64,000 nt of DNA. Source: 62-47 sp051954235 (lineage in GTDB: Bacteria; Pseudomonadota; Alphaproteobacteria; Rhizobiales; Xanthobacteraceae). Under the pieces are notes generated by a model that saw only the letters and a list, made by a program, of their open reading frames with translations, was not told where the DNA came from and did no database searches. This document shows positions 34,295-43,089 of this stretch, one piece after another. The position numbers were made by a program, and so were the translations under genes. The stretch is from positions 5,450 through 69,449 of the forward strand of contig JBQCHY010000008.1 of assembly GCA_051954235.1 (NCBI GenBank). Reading direction: 5' to 3'. Within the stretch, counting starts at the first letter, position 1. Every line of letters begins with the position of its first letter.

Positions 34295-35401
34295 ATGGCA
34301 AGTTCCCCCGTTTCGTTCGACCAAGCCGCCCAATCGCTGCTCGACGCCGCCATCGATCCGACGCGGTGGAACGATGCGATGGATCAAATCTCGCAATATG
34401 CCGGCGCGACCGGCGCACTTCTCCTCCAAACCAATGGCAGCCGGCTTGAAGTGCCGCACAGCCGCTCCATGGAGGAGGGGCTCGAGGTCTATTTCCGGGA
34501 CGGCTGGCACCTGCGCGACGAGCGGATGCGCGGCGTGCCGTACATGCGCAGGAACGGCATTTTCGTCGATCAGGATTTCGTGTCGCGCGAAGAAATCGAG
34601 ACCTCGGACTATTATCGTGGCCTGTTGGCGCCGTTCGGATTCAACTGGTCCGCCGGAATTGGCGCGAACAATGGCGATGAAGAATGGAGCCTCGTCATTC
34701 AATTCGACGATGCGCACGGATTTGTGACGCCGGAGCAGCAGAAAGATTTCGTGCGGTTCGGCGCCCACCTCAAGCGTGCGGTGCTGTTGGCGGACAATCT
34801 TGGCTTCGCCAGCGCGACCGGAATGATCGATGCCTATCAGTCGCTGGGATGCCCGAGTTTTCTGCTCGACCGCGGCGGGCGCGTGATCCGCTCCAATGCC
34901 GCGGCTGAAAAGCTGATCGGCGATGGGTTGACCCTCGCGCAAGGCACGCTCGGATGTGGTGTTGCCGACGACAATCGGGAGCTTGGCGGACTGGTGGCTC
35001 GGCTTTGCCGCTCACCGGGGATTGCCGAGACGGAAGCGTTGCCTTCCGTGATCGTCCGTCGCCCGACGAAGCGTCCGTTGATCGTTGAAGGCATTCGCAT
35101 CAAGGGAATGGCGAGCGCGGTCTTCTCTCCGGCAAGAGCAATCCTGTTGGTCTCGGATACCGAACGCCCGTCCGCAGACCCGAGGATGGATTTGCTGCGC
35201 AAGACGTTCGGCCTCACTCAGACCGAGGCATTGCTGGTTTCGCATCTGGCCCGCGAGGTCCCACTGCCGCTGGTCGCGGAGTCGCTGGGTATTTCATTTG
35301 AAACTGCGCGTTCGCATTTGAAGCGCGTCTTTGCGAAGACCGGCACGAACCGCCAATCGGAGCTGTTACTTCTCTTGCGCCGGCTGCGGCCTTTGGGTTG
35401 A
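34295..35401 (+). CDS. LuxR-type transcriptional regulator with unassigned sensor domain
   Basis: This 368-residue protein ends in a GerE/LuxR helix-turn-helix (about 305-365: FGLTQTEALLVSHLAREV, LGISFETARSHLKRVFAKTG). The first 200 residues (SFDQAAQSLLDAAIDPTRWN, GWHLRDERMRG) look like a PAS/GAF-like ligand domain, but no family was recognised. A second short domain around residues 190-230 (LDRGGRVIRSNAAAEKLIGD) resembles a PAS repeat. It has no receiver domain. It sits between ispE and ispB and could regulate isoprenoid genes, or be unrelated. Confidence 0.82.
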   Translation: MASSPVSFDQAAQSLLDAAIDPTRWNDAMDQISQYAGATGALLLQTNGSRLEVPHSRSMEEGLEVYFRDGWHLRDERMRGVPYMRRNGIFVDQDFVSREEIETSDYYRGLLAPFGFNWSAGIGANNGDEEWSLVIQFDDAHGFVTPEQQKDFVRFGAHLKRAVLLADNLGFASATGMIDAYQSLGCPSFLLDRGGRVIRSNAAAEKLIGDGLTLAQGTLGCGVADDNRELGGLVARLCRSPGIAETEALPSVIVRRPTKRPLIVEGIRIKGMASAVFSPARAILLVSDTERPSADPRMDLLRKTFGLTQTEALLVSHLAREVPLPLVAESLGISFETARSHLKRVFAKTGTNRQSELLLLLRRLRPLG

Positions 35402-35421
35402 ACGGGGCGTTGCGCTCGCGA

Positions 35422-36432
35422 TCAGTGCGAGCGCGCGAGGCAGAACGCGACGACCTGCTCCAGCGCCGCCTTCATCGGTGACGGCGGGAAGAGCGCCAGC
35501 GCGTCGACAGCCATCGCACCGTAGTGCTGGGCGCGCGAGAGCGTATCTTCCAGCGCGCGATGCTTGGTCATCAGGCCGATGGCATGATCGAGATCGCCTT
35601 CGCCGATCTCGCCGCGCTCCAGCGCGCGGATCCAGAATTCGCGCTCGGCGTCGTTGCCGCGGCGGAAGGCAAGCACGACGGGGAGGGTGATTTTGCCCTC
35701 TCGGAAATCGTCGCCGACGTTCTTGCCGAGCTTGGCGGCTTTGCCGCCGTAATCAAGGAGGTCGTCGACCAGTTGGAAGGCGATGCCGAGATTCATACCG
35801 AAGCTCGCGGCCGCGGTCTGCTCGGCCTTGGGACGCTCCGCGATCACCGGACCGACTTCGCAGGCGGCGGCGAACAGCTCGGCGGTCTTGCCGCGGATCA
35901 CCGCGAGATATTCATCCTCGGTGGTCGCCGTGTTCTTCGCAGCGGCGAGTTGCATCACCTCGCCCTCGGCGATGGTCGCGGCGGCGGACGACAGGATGTC
36001 CAGCGCGCGCAATGATCCGACCTCCACCATCATCCGGAAGGCCTGGCCGAGCAGGAAGTCGCCGACCAGTACGCTGGCCTCGTTGCCCCACACCATGCGG
36101 GCTGAGAGTTTGCCGCGCCGCAGTTCGCTTTCGTCCACCACGTCGTCATGCAGCAGCGTCGCCGTGTGCATGAACTCGACCGAGGCGGCGAGCTTGACGT
36201 GGCCTTCGCCGCCGTAGCCGGACAGACCAGCCATTGCCAGCGTCAGCATCGGGCGCAGCCGTTTACCGCCGGAGGAGATAAGGTGGTTGGCGACCTCCGG
36301 GATCATCGTGACCTCGGAACCGGTGCGGGACAGGATGGTGGCGTTGACCCGCTCCATGTCCGTCGCGACAAGCTCGATAAGCTGATCGATCGATGCTGTC
36401 GAGGGGGTCTCGAAGGGAACAATCACCGCCAC
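35422..36432 (-). CDS. ispB: All-trans polyprenyl diphosphate synthase
   Basis: This enzyme makes the long prenyl chain of ubiquinone from IPP and a short allylic primer. The 336-residue protein has the first aspartate-rich motif in LLHDDVVDESELRRGK and the second in FQLVDDLLDYGG, with GGKRLRPML upstream. GTG 36432 (protein start VAVIVPFETPS) is preferred because GGAG stands about nine bases before it and the family N-terminus fits; the open frame extends further. The chain length (probably C50) is not readable by eye. Confidence 0.93.
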   Translation of the reverse strand: MAVIVPFETPSTASIDQLIELVATDMERVNATILSRTGSEVTMIPEVANHLISSGGKRLRPMLTLAMAGLSGYGGEGHVKLAASVEFMHTATLLHDDVVDESELRRGKLSARMVWGNEASVLVGDFLLGQAFRMMVEVGSLRALDILSSAAATIAEGEVMQLAAAKNTATTEDEYLAVIRGKTAELFAAACEVGPVIAERPKAEQTAAASFGMNLGIAFQLVDDLLDYGGKAAKLGKNVGDDFREGKITLPVVLAFRRGNDAEREFWIRALERGEIGEGDLDHAIGLMTKHRALEDTLSRAQHYGAMAVDALALFPPSPMKAALEQVVAFCLARSH

Positions 36433-36626
36433 GCTGGATCTCCACTGCCTCGTCAATTGGCCCGATTTATATCGCGACCAGGGCACAAGGCCCATGGCCG
36501 GGCCAATTCGCACTGGCCCGGAAAGTCGTTATAACCATAGAAACTGCGGAATGAGGCGGCAAGAGCCGACCGGGCTTGACAGGCCGGCCGGACCGGTCAG
36601 GGCCAAGGCCCAAAGGAGGCGTTTCG

Positions 36627-36854
36627 GTGCGCGAATTGGTCCGGACCAACGACGTGGTGCTGGTGTCGGCGATCGAGGCGCTGCTGAATGGGGCCGACAT
36701 CCACCATCTGGTGCTGGATCAGAACATGAGCGTCCTCGACGGTTCGATCGGGGCGATTCCACGCCGGATTCTAGTCCACGAGGATGACAACCGGCAGGCC
36801 CGCCAGCTTCTGATCGACGCCGGCTTAGCCCACGAATTGCGGCCCGATGTCTGA
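36627..36854 (+). CDS. DUF2007 small protein (putative signal-transducing)
   Basis: This 75-residue protein starts at GTG 36627, seven bases after GGAGG. It has the DUF2007 pattern: LVRTNDVVLVSAIEALLNGA, then LVLDQNMSVLDGS and RRILVHEDDNRQARQLL. The family is annotated as a possible PII-like signal protein, without proof. Its end overlaps the following methyltransferase gene by eight bases, so the two are tightly coupled. Confidence 0.85.
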   Translation: MRELVRTNDVVLVSAIEALLNGADIHHLVLDQNMSVLDGSIGAIPRRILVHEDDNRQARQLLIDAGLAHELRPDV

Positions 36855-37614
36855 GGCAAAGACGGGCATCACCGAGGACGGTTTTCTCGGCGGCCGGTTG
36901 CGGCTGCGCCAGCCGGTGTCCGGACATCGCGCCGGGCACGACGCGATCCTGCTGGCGGCAGCGACCGCTGCAAAGCCCGGTCAGCGGATTGTGGATTTCG
37001 GCGCTGGTGTCGGTGCCGCCGGCCTCGCGGTGGCCCGGCGGATCGCCGGTGTCGAACTGGTGCTGGTCGAGATTGATGCCGCTGTTGCGGCGCTGGCGTC
37101 CGCCAACGCGGCTTCCAATGGAATCGATGCCAAGGTGGTGACGCTCGATCTTGACGCAAGCGCCGCAGCATTCGCGGCCGCCGGTCTCGGACCCGATAGC
37201 GTCGACGGTGTACTGACGAATCCGCCGTTCAACGATCCGGTCCGGCAGCAGCCTTCGCCGGATGGAGCGCGACGCGTCGCGCATGAGGCGACGGCAACAA
37301 CGCTGGAAAACTGGATTCATGCGGCGCGGCGGCTGCTCACACCGGGCGGAGCGCTGACGTTGATCTGGCGCGCGGAGGGGCTGGAGCAGGTGTTGGCCGC
37401 ACTCGCGCGAGGTTTTGGTGGAATAGCAATCCAGCCCGTCCACGGCACGCCGTCGGGGCCGGCGATTCGCATTTTGGTGCGCGCCATCAAGGGCGGTCGC
37501 GCGCCGCTGCGGATTTATCCTGGCCTGGTGCTCAACGATTCCGCGGGCGTGCCTACTCCGCAGGCAAACGCATTGCTCTCCGGCGAGGCGGTGTTGCCGC
37601 TCGCGACGCTATGA
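36847..37614 (+). CDS. SAM-dependent N6-adenine methyltransferase (TrmN6-like)
   Basis: This 255-residue protein has the SAM motif IVDFGAGVGAAGLAVARR and the adenine-N6 signature NPPF (in DGVLTNPPFNDP), matching the YfiC/TrmN6 group that methylates A37 of tRNA1-Val, with an N-terminal RLRLRQPVSGHRAGHDAILL typical of the group. The RNA target is inferred from the family. Overlap with DUF2007 upstream is eight bases. Confidence 0.87.
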   Translation: MSEAKTGITEDGFLGGRLRLRQPVSGHRAGHDAILLAAATAAKPGQRIVDFGAGVGAAGLAVARRIAGVELVLVEIDAAVAALASANAASNGIDAKVVTLDLDASAAAFAAAGLGPDSVDGVLTNPPFNDPVRQQPSPDGARRVAHEATATTLENWIHAARRLLTPGGALTLIWRAEGLEQVLAALARGFGGIAIQPVHGTPSGPAIRILVRAIKGGRAPLRIYPGLVLNDSAGVPTPQANALLSGEAVLPLATL

Positions 37615-37628
37615 ACAAGATGCCGAAT

Positions 37629-37727
37629 TCAGCCCGGCAATCGTTCGGAGCGCGGTTTTGCCGCCGAAGTGAAGCGAATTGCGGTCCAGAGCGAGCCCAT
37701 CAGCAAAATCAGCAGATAGATTTTCAT
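37629..37727 (-). CDS. Candidate 32-residue membrane protein
   Basis: This short minus-strand frame in the gap after the methyltransferase gene begins MKIYLLILLMGSLWTA, a single hydrophobic helix, and ends in a basic tail (AAKPRSERLPG). GGAG lies about eight bases before the ATG. The helix-plus-positive-tail composition and ribosome site suggest a real small protein, but it is too short to be sure without conservation data. Confidence 0.5.
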   Translation of the reverse strand: MKIYLLILLMGSLWTAIRFTSAAKPRSERLPG

Positions 37728-37865
37728 GTCATGCTCCGCTGCAAGTCAGGTCGAGGATATCTTGGAAATGCAAATCGCGTTCCACACATCTGATGACACT
37801 GTCGTGATCGTGAATGGTGAGTTTTTGGTAAAGCAAGCGCAGCCGCCGACGAGGAGTTTTTGGTG

Positions 37866-38741
37866 ATGAGTGCGATGGATGGTCTGAAGCGACTGGTGCC
37901 GCGACGTTGGCGCGGCGGCGCCGTGGTGGTGCCGGTGGTGCGGTTGTCCGGCGCGATCGGCGCGGTGACGCCGCTGCGACCGGGCCTGTCGCTGGCCGGT
38001 GTCGCCAAGTTATTGGAGCGCGCCTTCGCGATGCCGAACGCCAAGGCGGTGGCACTTGCGATCAATTCGCCGGGCGGTGCGCCGGTGCAATCGCGGTTGA
38101 TCTATCTGCGAATCCGGCAACTCGCTGAGGAGAAGAAACTTCCTGTCTTGGTATTTGCCGAAGATGTCGCCGCCTCCGGCGGTTACATGATCGCCTGTGC
38201 GGGAGATGAAATCTTCTGCGACCCGTCGTCGATTCTTGGTTCAATCGGTGTGGTTGGTGGCAGCTTCGGGTTTCAGGAGGCGATCAAGAAGATTGGGGTC
38301 GAGCGGCGGCTCTATACCGCCGGCGCGCACAAGGCGACGCTCGATCCGTTCCTGCCGGAAAACCCCGATGACGTCGCGCGGCTCAAGGCGATCCAGCGCG
38401 ACATCCACCGCACCTTCATCGAACTGGTCAAGCGCAGCCGTGGCGCACGGCTGCGGGGCTCGGACGAGCATCTGTTCAGCGGCGAATACTGGGCCGGCGA
38501 AACCGCGATCGCGCTCGGTCTGGCGGACGGCATCGGCGACCTGCGTTCGGTGGTGCGGTCCCGCTTCGGCGACAAGGTGGAGATGCCGGTGATCGAGCAG
38601 CCGCGCGGCCTGTTGAGTGGCTTGCTGGGCCGCAAATCCGGAGCCGGCGGGGCGATGCTGGGAGAGGGGATCGGTGCGCTGCCGGAAAGCCTGATTGGCG
38701 CGGTCGAGGAACGGGCGATGTGGGCGAAATTCGGGCTGTAG
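37866..38741 (+). CDS. S49-family peptidase (SppA-like)
   Basis: This 291-residue serine peptidase of the SppA/SohB family has the first strand motif AINSPGGAPVQS, the nucleophile serine in DVAASGGYMIACAGD, IFCDPSSILGSIGVVG, and the lysine partner in YTAGAHKATLDPFLPEN. This Ser-Lys dyad cleaves leftover signal peptides or membrane segments in the family. Only weak hydrophobicity is seen at the N-terminus. GAGGAG precedes ATG 37866 by nine bases; an in-frame TTG at 37860 overlaps the site. Confidence 0.92.
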   Translation: MSAMDGLKRLVPRRWRGGAVVVPVVRLSGAIGAVTPLRPGLSLAGVAKLLERAFAMPNAKAVALAINSPGGAPVQSRLIYLRIRQLAEEKKLPVLVFAEDVAASGGYMIACAGDEIFCDPSSILGSIGVVGGSFGFQEAIKKIGVERRLYTAGAHKATLDPFLPENPDDVARLKAIQRDIHRTFIELVKRSRGARLRGSDEHLFSGEYWAGETAIALGLADGIGDLRSVVRSRFGDKVEMPVIEQPRGLLSGLLGRKSGAGGAMLGEGIGALPESLIGAVEERAMWAKFGL

Positions 38742-38815
38742 CCGGCCCCGTCCCGCGCCTTTTGGTCGCTTGCGCGGGCCGGGAGGCTGCGCGAAAATAG
38801 CCGTTGGAGGGGCTG

Positions 38816-39034
38816 ATGACCGCGAACCAGAAGGATCGACCGATGCCGCCATTCGTTGCCTTTGCCGGAGTCCTGGGTGGACTGGCTGCGGTTCGTTGGG
38901 CGTATCGTGCTGCCCGCCGGATCAACGAAGAACTGGAAGAGGCGCGTCGCGTCAGGGTGGCGGAGACGGTCCGGATGCAGGAAGTTCCGACCTTGCGCCG
39001 CGATCCGCGCACCGGGACCTACCGGCCGGGTTAA
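38816..39034 (+). CDS. Small conserved-looking protein with one membrane helix
   Basis: This 72-residue protein starts at ATG 38816, five bases after GGAGGGG. It has one hydrophobic segment (PPFVAFAGVLGGLAAVRWAY), then an Arg/Glu-rich helix and RRDPRTGTYRPG at the end. The family was not recognised. It follows the S49 peptidase gene by 75 bases and may be co-transcribed with it. Confidence 0.72.
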   Translation: MTANQKDRPMPPFVAFAGVLGGLAAVRWAYRAARRINEELEEARRVRVAETVRMQEVPTLRRDPRTGTYRPG

Positions 39035-39312
39035 TCGCTCCCGGCTTGTCCGGTCGGCGCTCTCTCGCCGGCCGTGGGGTGGGGCATCACCCGCGAAACC
39101 GGCAAGCAAACGTTGGAGGCGATCCGGCCCACGAGGTCGAACTTCAACAATGGACCAGATTTTAGCAGCTTTCAGCCGCCAGGTTGACCCGCTGACGGGT
39201 AGAATCGCTCGAATTGCGTGGGTTGCTTTATCCGGACGTTGCTTGATTCCGCGGGGCGCCGCCGATACGGTCCCGCGCGACTCGTGACCTCCGACCAATC
39301 CAGAAGCCGCTC

Positions 39313-40242
39313 ATGGACTCCACGCCACTCCACATGCGTCCCGAACGCTCGTTCCAGGGACTGATCTTGACGTTGCAGCGTTATTGGGCCGACCACGGCT
39401 GCGTGATCCTGCAACCCTACGACATGGAAGTGGGCGCGGGCACCTTCCATCCGGCGACGACGCTGCGAGCGCTGGGGCCGAAGCGTTGGAATGCGGCTTA
39501 CGTGCAGCCGTCGCGGCGTCCGAAGGACGGGCGCTACGGCGAGAATCCGAACCGTTTGCAGCACTACTATCAGTTTCAGGTGATCCTGAAGCCGTCGCCG
39601 CCGGACATTCAGGACCTGTATCTGAAGTCGCTCGCCGCGATCGGTGTCGACGCTGCGCTGCACGACATTCGTTTCGTCGAGGACGATTGGGAAAGCCCGA
39701 CGCTGGGTGCGTGGGGCCTCGGCTGGGAGTGCTGGTGCGACGGCATGGAAGTGTCGCAGTTCACTTACTTTCAGCAGGTCGCAGGCGTCGAATGCGCGCC
39801 GGTCGCGGGCGAATTGACCTACGGCCTCGAGCGCCTCGCGATGTATGTGCAGGGCGTCGAGAACGTCTACGATCTCAATTTCAATGGTCGCGAAGGTGCC
39901 GAGAAGGTGACGTATGGTGACGTGTTCCTGCAAGCCGAGCAGGAATATTCGCGGCACAATTTTGAGCACGCCGACACCGCGATGCTGTTCGAGCAGTTCA
40001 AGATGGCCGAGGGTGCCTGCCGCAAGTATCTGGAAGCCGGCTGGGACGGTGGCAAGAAGGAGCGTCACCTGATGGCGCTGCCGGCCTACGACCAGTGCAT
40101 CAAGGCCAGCCACGTCTTCAACCTGCTCGATGCGCGCGGAGTCATTTCGGTGACCGAGCGGCAGAGCTACATCCTGCGCGTGCGCGAATTGGCGAAGGCC
40201 TGCGGCGAAGCGTGGATTCATACCGAGGCGGGTGGAGTGTAA
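39313..40242 (+). CDS. glyQ: Glycine--tRNA ligase alpha subunit
   Basis: This is the catalytic subunit of the bacterial tetrameric glycyl-tRNA synthetase. The 309-residue protein has the class II signature regions: FQGLILTLQRYWADHGCVIL, QPYDMEVGAGTFHPATTLRA and LTYGLERLAMYVQGV. The beta subunit gene follows three bases after the stop. The 278 bases upstream show no clear promoter or RNA structure. Confidence 0.97.
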   Translation: MDSTPLHMRPERSFQGLILTLQRYWADHGCVILQPYDMEVGAGTFHPATTLRALGPKRWNAAYVQPSRRPKDGRYGENPNRLQHYYQFQVILKPSPPDIQDLYLKSLAAIGVDAALHDIRFVEDDWESPTLGAWGLGWECWCDGMEVSQFTYFQQVAGVECAPVAGELTYGLERLAMYVQGVENVYDLNFNGREGAEKVTYGDVFLQAEQEYSRHNFEHADTAMLFEQFKMAEGACRKYLEAGWDGGKKERHLMALPAYDQCIKASHVFNLLDARGVISVTERQSYILRVRELAKACGEAWIHTEAGGV

Positions 40243-40245
40243 GCG

Positions 40246-42402
40246 ATGCCCGATCTTCTGCTCGAATTGTTCTCCGAGGAAATTCCGGCGCGGATGCAGG
40301 CGAAGGCCGCCGACGATCTGCGCAAGATGGTCACCGACAAGCTGGTTGCGGAAGGTCTCGTCTATGACGGCGCGAAATCCTTCGCGACGCCGCGCCGCCT
40401 CGCGCTCACCATTCACGGCCTGCCGGCGCGGCAGCCGGACCTGAAGGACGAGCGCAAGGGACCGAAGGTCGGCGCGCCCGACGCCGCCGTGCAGGGCTTC
40501 CTCAAGGCGACCGGATTGAAGTCGCTCGATGAGGCGACGATTCAGAAGGACCCCAAGAAGGGCGATTTCTATGTCGCGTTGATCGAGAAGGCCGGGCGTC
40601 CCGCCATTGACGTGATCGCGGAGATCATCCCCGTCATCATCCGCACCTTCCCATGGCCGAAGGCGATGCGCTGGGGCGAACTCTCGGCGAAGCCCGGCGC
40701 GTTGCAATGGGTGCGGCCGCTGCACTCCATCGTCGCGACGTTCGGCATGGAGACCGAGGAGCCGGATGTCGTCGCATTCGACGTTGCAGGCATCAAGGCC
40801 GGGCAGGTGACGCACGGCCATCGCTTCATGGCGCCCGCCGAATTCAGCGTCCGCCGCTTCGAGGATTACGAAGCGAAACTGTTCGACGCCAAGGTGGTGC
40901 TCGATCCGCAGCGGCGGAAAGACATCATCCTTGCTGACGCCAAGGAGCTTGCGTTCGCGCAAGGTTTCGAACTGATCGAGGATCAGGGGCTGCTTGACGA
41001 GGTCTCGGGCCTTGTCGAATGGCCGGTGGTGTTGATGGGCTCGTTCGACGCCTCCTTCCTCTCGATCCCGGGCGAAGTGATCCGCGCCACCATCCGCAAC
41101 AACCAGAAGTGCTTTGTCGTCAACGATCCGAAGACCGGCAAGCTCGCCAACCGCTTCATTCTTGTCGCCAACATCGAGGCAAGCGATGGTGGTGCGGCGA
41201 TCGTCGCCGGCAACGAGCGCGTCATCCGCGCGCGGCTGTCGGATGCGAAGTTTTTCTACGAGACTGATCTGAAGACCAAGCTCGAAGACCGTCTGCCGAA
41301 GTTCGACGGCATCGTGTTTCACGAAAAGCTCGGCACCCAGGCAGAGCGCATCGCGCGCATCGAACGCTTGGCTGCCGAGATCGCGCCGCTGGTCGGCGCC
41401 GATGTCGAGAAGACCAAGCGCGCCGCGAAACTAGCGAAAACCGACCTGCTCACCGAAGTCGTCGGCGAATTCCCCGAGGTGCAGGGCCTGATGGGGAAAT
41501 ACTATGCGCTGGCGCAAGGCGAAGACTTAAGCGTCGCGCAAGCGATCGAGGATCACTACAAGCCGCAAGGCCCGAACGACCGCGTGCCGAGCGATCCGGT
41601 TGCCATCGCAGTGGCGTTGGCTGACAAGATCGACACGCTGGTCGGTTTCTGGGCTATTGATGAGAAGCCGACGGGGTCAAAAGACCCTTATGCGCTCCGA
41701 CGGGCGGCGTTGGGGGCAATCAGGCTTATTCTCGATAATAATTTGCGTTTGAAGTTGAGCGCAATTGCGACATCACATGCTGCCGTCATGGCCGGGCTTG
41801 TCCCGGCCATCTACGTCTTGGCTGAGAGCAAGAAAGACGTGGATGCCCGCGACAAGCGCGGGCATGACGGAATTGGTGCCGACCTTCTCTCTTTCTTCGC
41901 CGACCGCCTGAAAGTACAACTGCGAGAGCAAGGCGCGCGGCATGATCTCGTCGACGCGGTGTTCGCGCTGGAAGGTCAGGACGACCTTCTGATGATCGTT
42001 CGTCGCGTTGAAGCGCTGGGCAAGTTCCTCGATACCGACGATGGTAAAAATCTGCTCGCCGGCACCAAGCGTGCGTCGAATATCCTCGCCATCGAGGAGA
42101 AGAAGGACAAAAGCGCGTTCGACGGTGCGCCGGATGCATCGTTGTTCGTAGCCGACGAGGAGAAACAACTCGCACGTGCGATTGACGAGGTGAAGCGCGA
42201 GGCGGGCGATGCAGTCGCCAAGGAAAACTTCGAAGCTGCGATGACTGCGATGGCGAAGCTGCGTCCCGCCGTCGATGCTTTCTTCGACAAGGTGAAGGTC
42301 AACGACGACGCGGCCGCGGTGCGCGAGAACCGCCTAAAACTCCTGAACGAAATCCGCGCCGCCACGCGGGCGGTCGCGGACTTCTCGAAGATTCAGGACT
42401 GA
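40246..42402 (+). CDS. glyS: Glycine--tRNA ligase beta subunit, carrying an in-frame palindromic element
   Basis: This is the beta subunit, which binds tRNA-Gly; 718 residues. The family pattern is intact from PDLLLELFSEEIPARMQAKA to the C-terminus (LRPAVDAFFDKVKVNDDA). The exception is about 30 residues around 515-543 (AVMAGLVPAIYVLAESKKD, then DARDKRGHDG), encoded by an element that elsewhere is intergenic (46476-46706). The inserted piece lies between the conserved NNLRLKLS and DLLSFFADRLK, where other GlyS have a variable helix. The gene has no stop or frameshift and is taken as functional. Confidence 0.95.
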   Translation: MPDLLLELFSEEIPARMQAKAADDLRKMVTDKLVAEGLVYDGAKSFATPRRLALTIHGLPARQPDLKDERKGPKVGAPDAAVQGFLKATGLKSLDEATIQKDPKKGDFYVALIEKAGRPAIDVIAEIIPVIIRTFPWPKAMRWGELSAKPGALQWVRPLHSIVATFGMETEEPDVVAFDVAGIKAGQVTHGHRFMAPAEFSVRRFEDYEAKLFDAKVVLDPQRRKDIILADAKELAFAQGFELIEDQGLLDEVSGLVEWPVVLMGSFDASFLSIPGEVIRATIRNNQKCFVVNDPKTGKLANRFILVANIEASDGGAAIVAGNERVIRARLSDAKFFYETDLKTKLEDRLPKFDGIVFHEKLGTQAERIARIERLAAEIAPLVGADVEKTKRAAKLAKTDLLTEVVGEFPEVQGLMGKYYALAQGEDLSVAQAIEDHYKPQGPNDRVPSDPVAIAVALADKIDTLVGFWAIDEKPTGSKDPYALRRAALGAIRLILDNNLRLKLSAIATSHAAVMAGLVPAIYVLAESKKDVDARDKRGHDGIGADLLSFFADRLKVQLREQGARHDLVDAVFALEGQDDLLMIVRRVEALGKFLDTDDGKNLLAGTKRASNILAIEEKKDKSAFDGAPDASLFVADEEKQLARAIDEVKREAGDAVAKENFEAAMTAMAKLRPAVDAFFDKVKVNDDAAAVRENRLKLLNEIRAATRAVADFSKIQD
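41785..41868. repeat. Family B palindromic element inside glyS
   Basis: This is an 84-base element with ends GTCATGG and GGCATGAC. It contains three nested or adjacent hairpins: GGCCGGG/CCCGGCC, ACGTCTT/AAGACGT, and ATGCCCGCG/CGCGGGCAT. Its length keeps the glyS frame open. The copy at 46476-46706 shares the ends and the CCGGCCATC(T/C)ACGT and ACGTGGATG blocks. Confidence 0.88.
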
Positions 42403-42421
42403 GTATCCGTCACCGACTATC

Positions 42422-42500
42422 CGTCATTGCGAGCGAAGCGAAGCAATCCAGCTTTTTCAATGGTCTGGATTGCTTCGTCGCTATGTTCCTCGCAATGACG
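42422..42500. repeat. Family A palindromic element
   Basis: This is a fourth copy (arms CGTCATTGCGAGCGAAGCGA and TCCTCGCAATGACG, core AATCCAG/CTGGATT). It lies between the convergent ends of glyS and the DUF1236 gene, nine bases before the latter's stop, where it can serve both as terminator. Confidence 0.88.
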
Positions 42501-42507
42501 AATTCTG

Positions 42508-42861
42508 TTAGTCGATCACCTGCATGATCCGTCGCGTGCGCGGATTGACCAGCACCGGCTGCTCGTTGATCACGGTGTAGCGGTACGGTGTTTCGCCGTA
42601 TTGTTGCGGCACGTCGTAATAGGTCACGCCGGCTTCCGGCAGAACTGTGCCGACCGAAACGGGCGCATCGACCACATAGGACGGCACGCGTTCGCGTACG
42701 ATGTATTCACGGAACCGCGACACCTGCTCGTGCGGAATGCCGACATAGGGTCCGCCCACGGTGGCGCGATCCTCGACGATGACGGTGCCCTGCGCCTGCG
42801 CGGCGAGCGGGGCACTGATAGCGGCCGCAAACGCGGCGGCGGCGATGAAAGCGTTACGCAT
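42508..42861 (-). CDS. DUF1236 exported protein
   Basis: This 117-residue protein has a clear signal peptide (1-23, AAISAPLAAQAQG) and a DUF1236 core (FREYIVRERVPSYVVDAPVS, VGTVLPEAGVTYYDVP, YGETPYRYTVINEQPVLVNP). DUF1236 is common in Bradyrhizobium-like bacteria and has no known function. It is probably periplasmic. GGGAG stands six bases before ATG 42861, which fixes the start although the frame is open upstream. Confidence 0.87.
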   Translation of the reverse strand: MRNAFIAAAAFAAAISAPLAAQAQGTVIVEDRATVGGPYVGIPHEQVSRFREYIVRERVPSYVVDAPVSVGTVLPEAGVTYYDVPQQYGETPYRYTVINEQPVLVNPRTRRIMQVID

Positions 42862-43089
42862 GGAAATCTCCCAATTGATCTCTCGTGACAATGGCAACGC
42901 CGAACGCGCGCCACGCCAGCCGGTCAATGCCGCGCGGCATTCATGCGTTCCGGGCAAATGCGGCATTGCCGGGGTTATTCGATGAAGCTTTTCAGACAGG
43001 CCGTCCCGCCGCTATCGCTGCGCTCACGGCGATGATAAAAATGGATACGATTCGTGAAGGCGTTTTCAGGCTGCCGGGAGTGAAAATTC

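Noticed and set aside
39172..41322. 716-codon antisense frame over glyQ-glyS
   Set aside because: Same reason: shadow of two well-conserved genes, with no ribosome site or recognisable domain.
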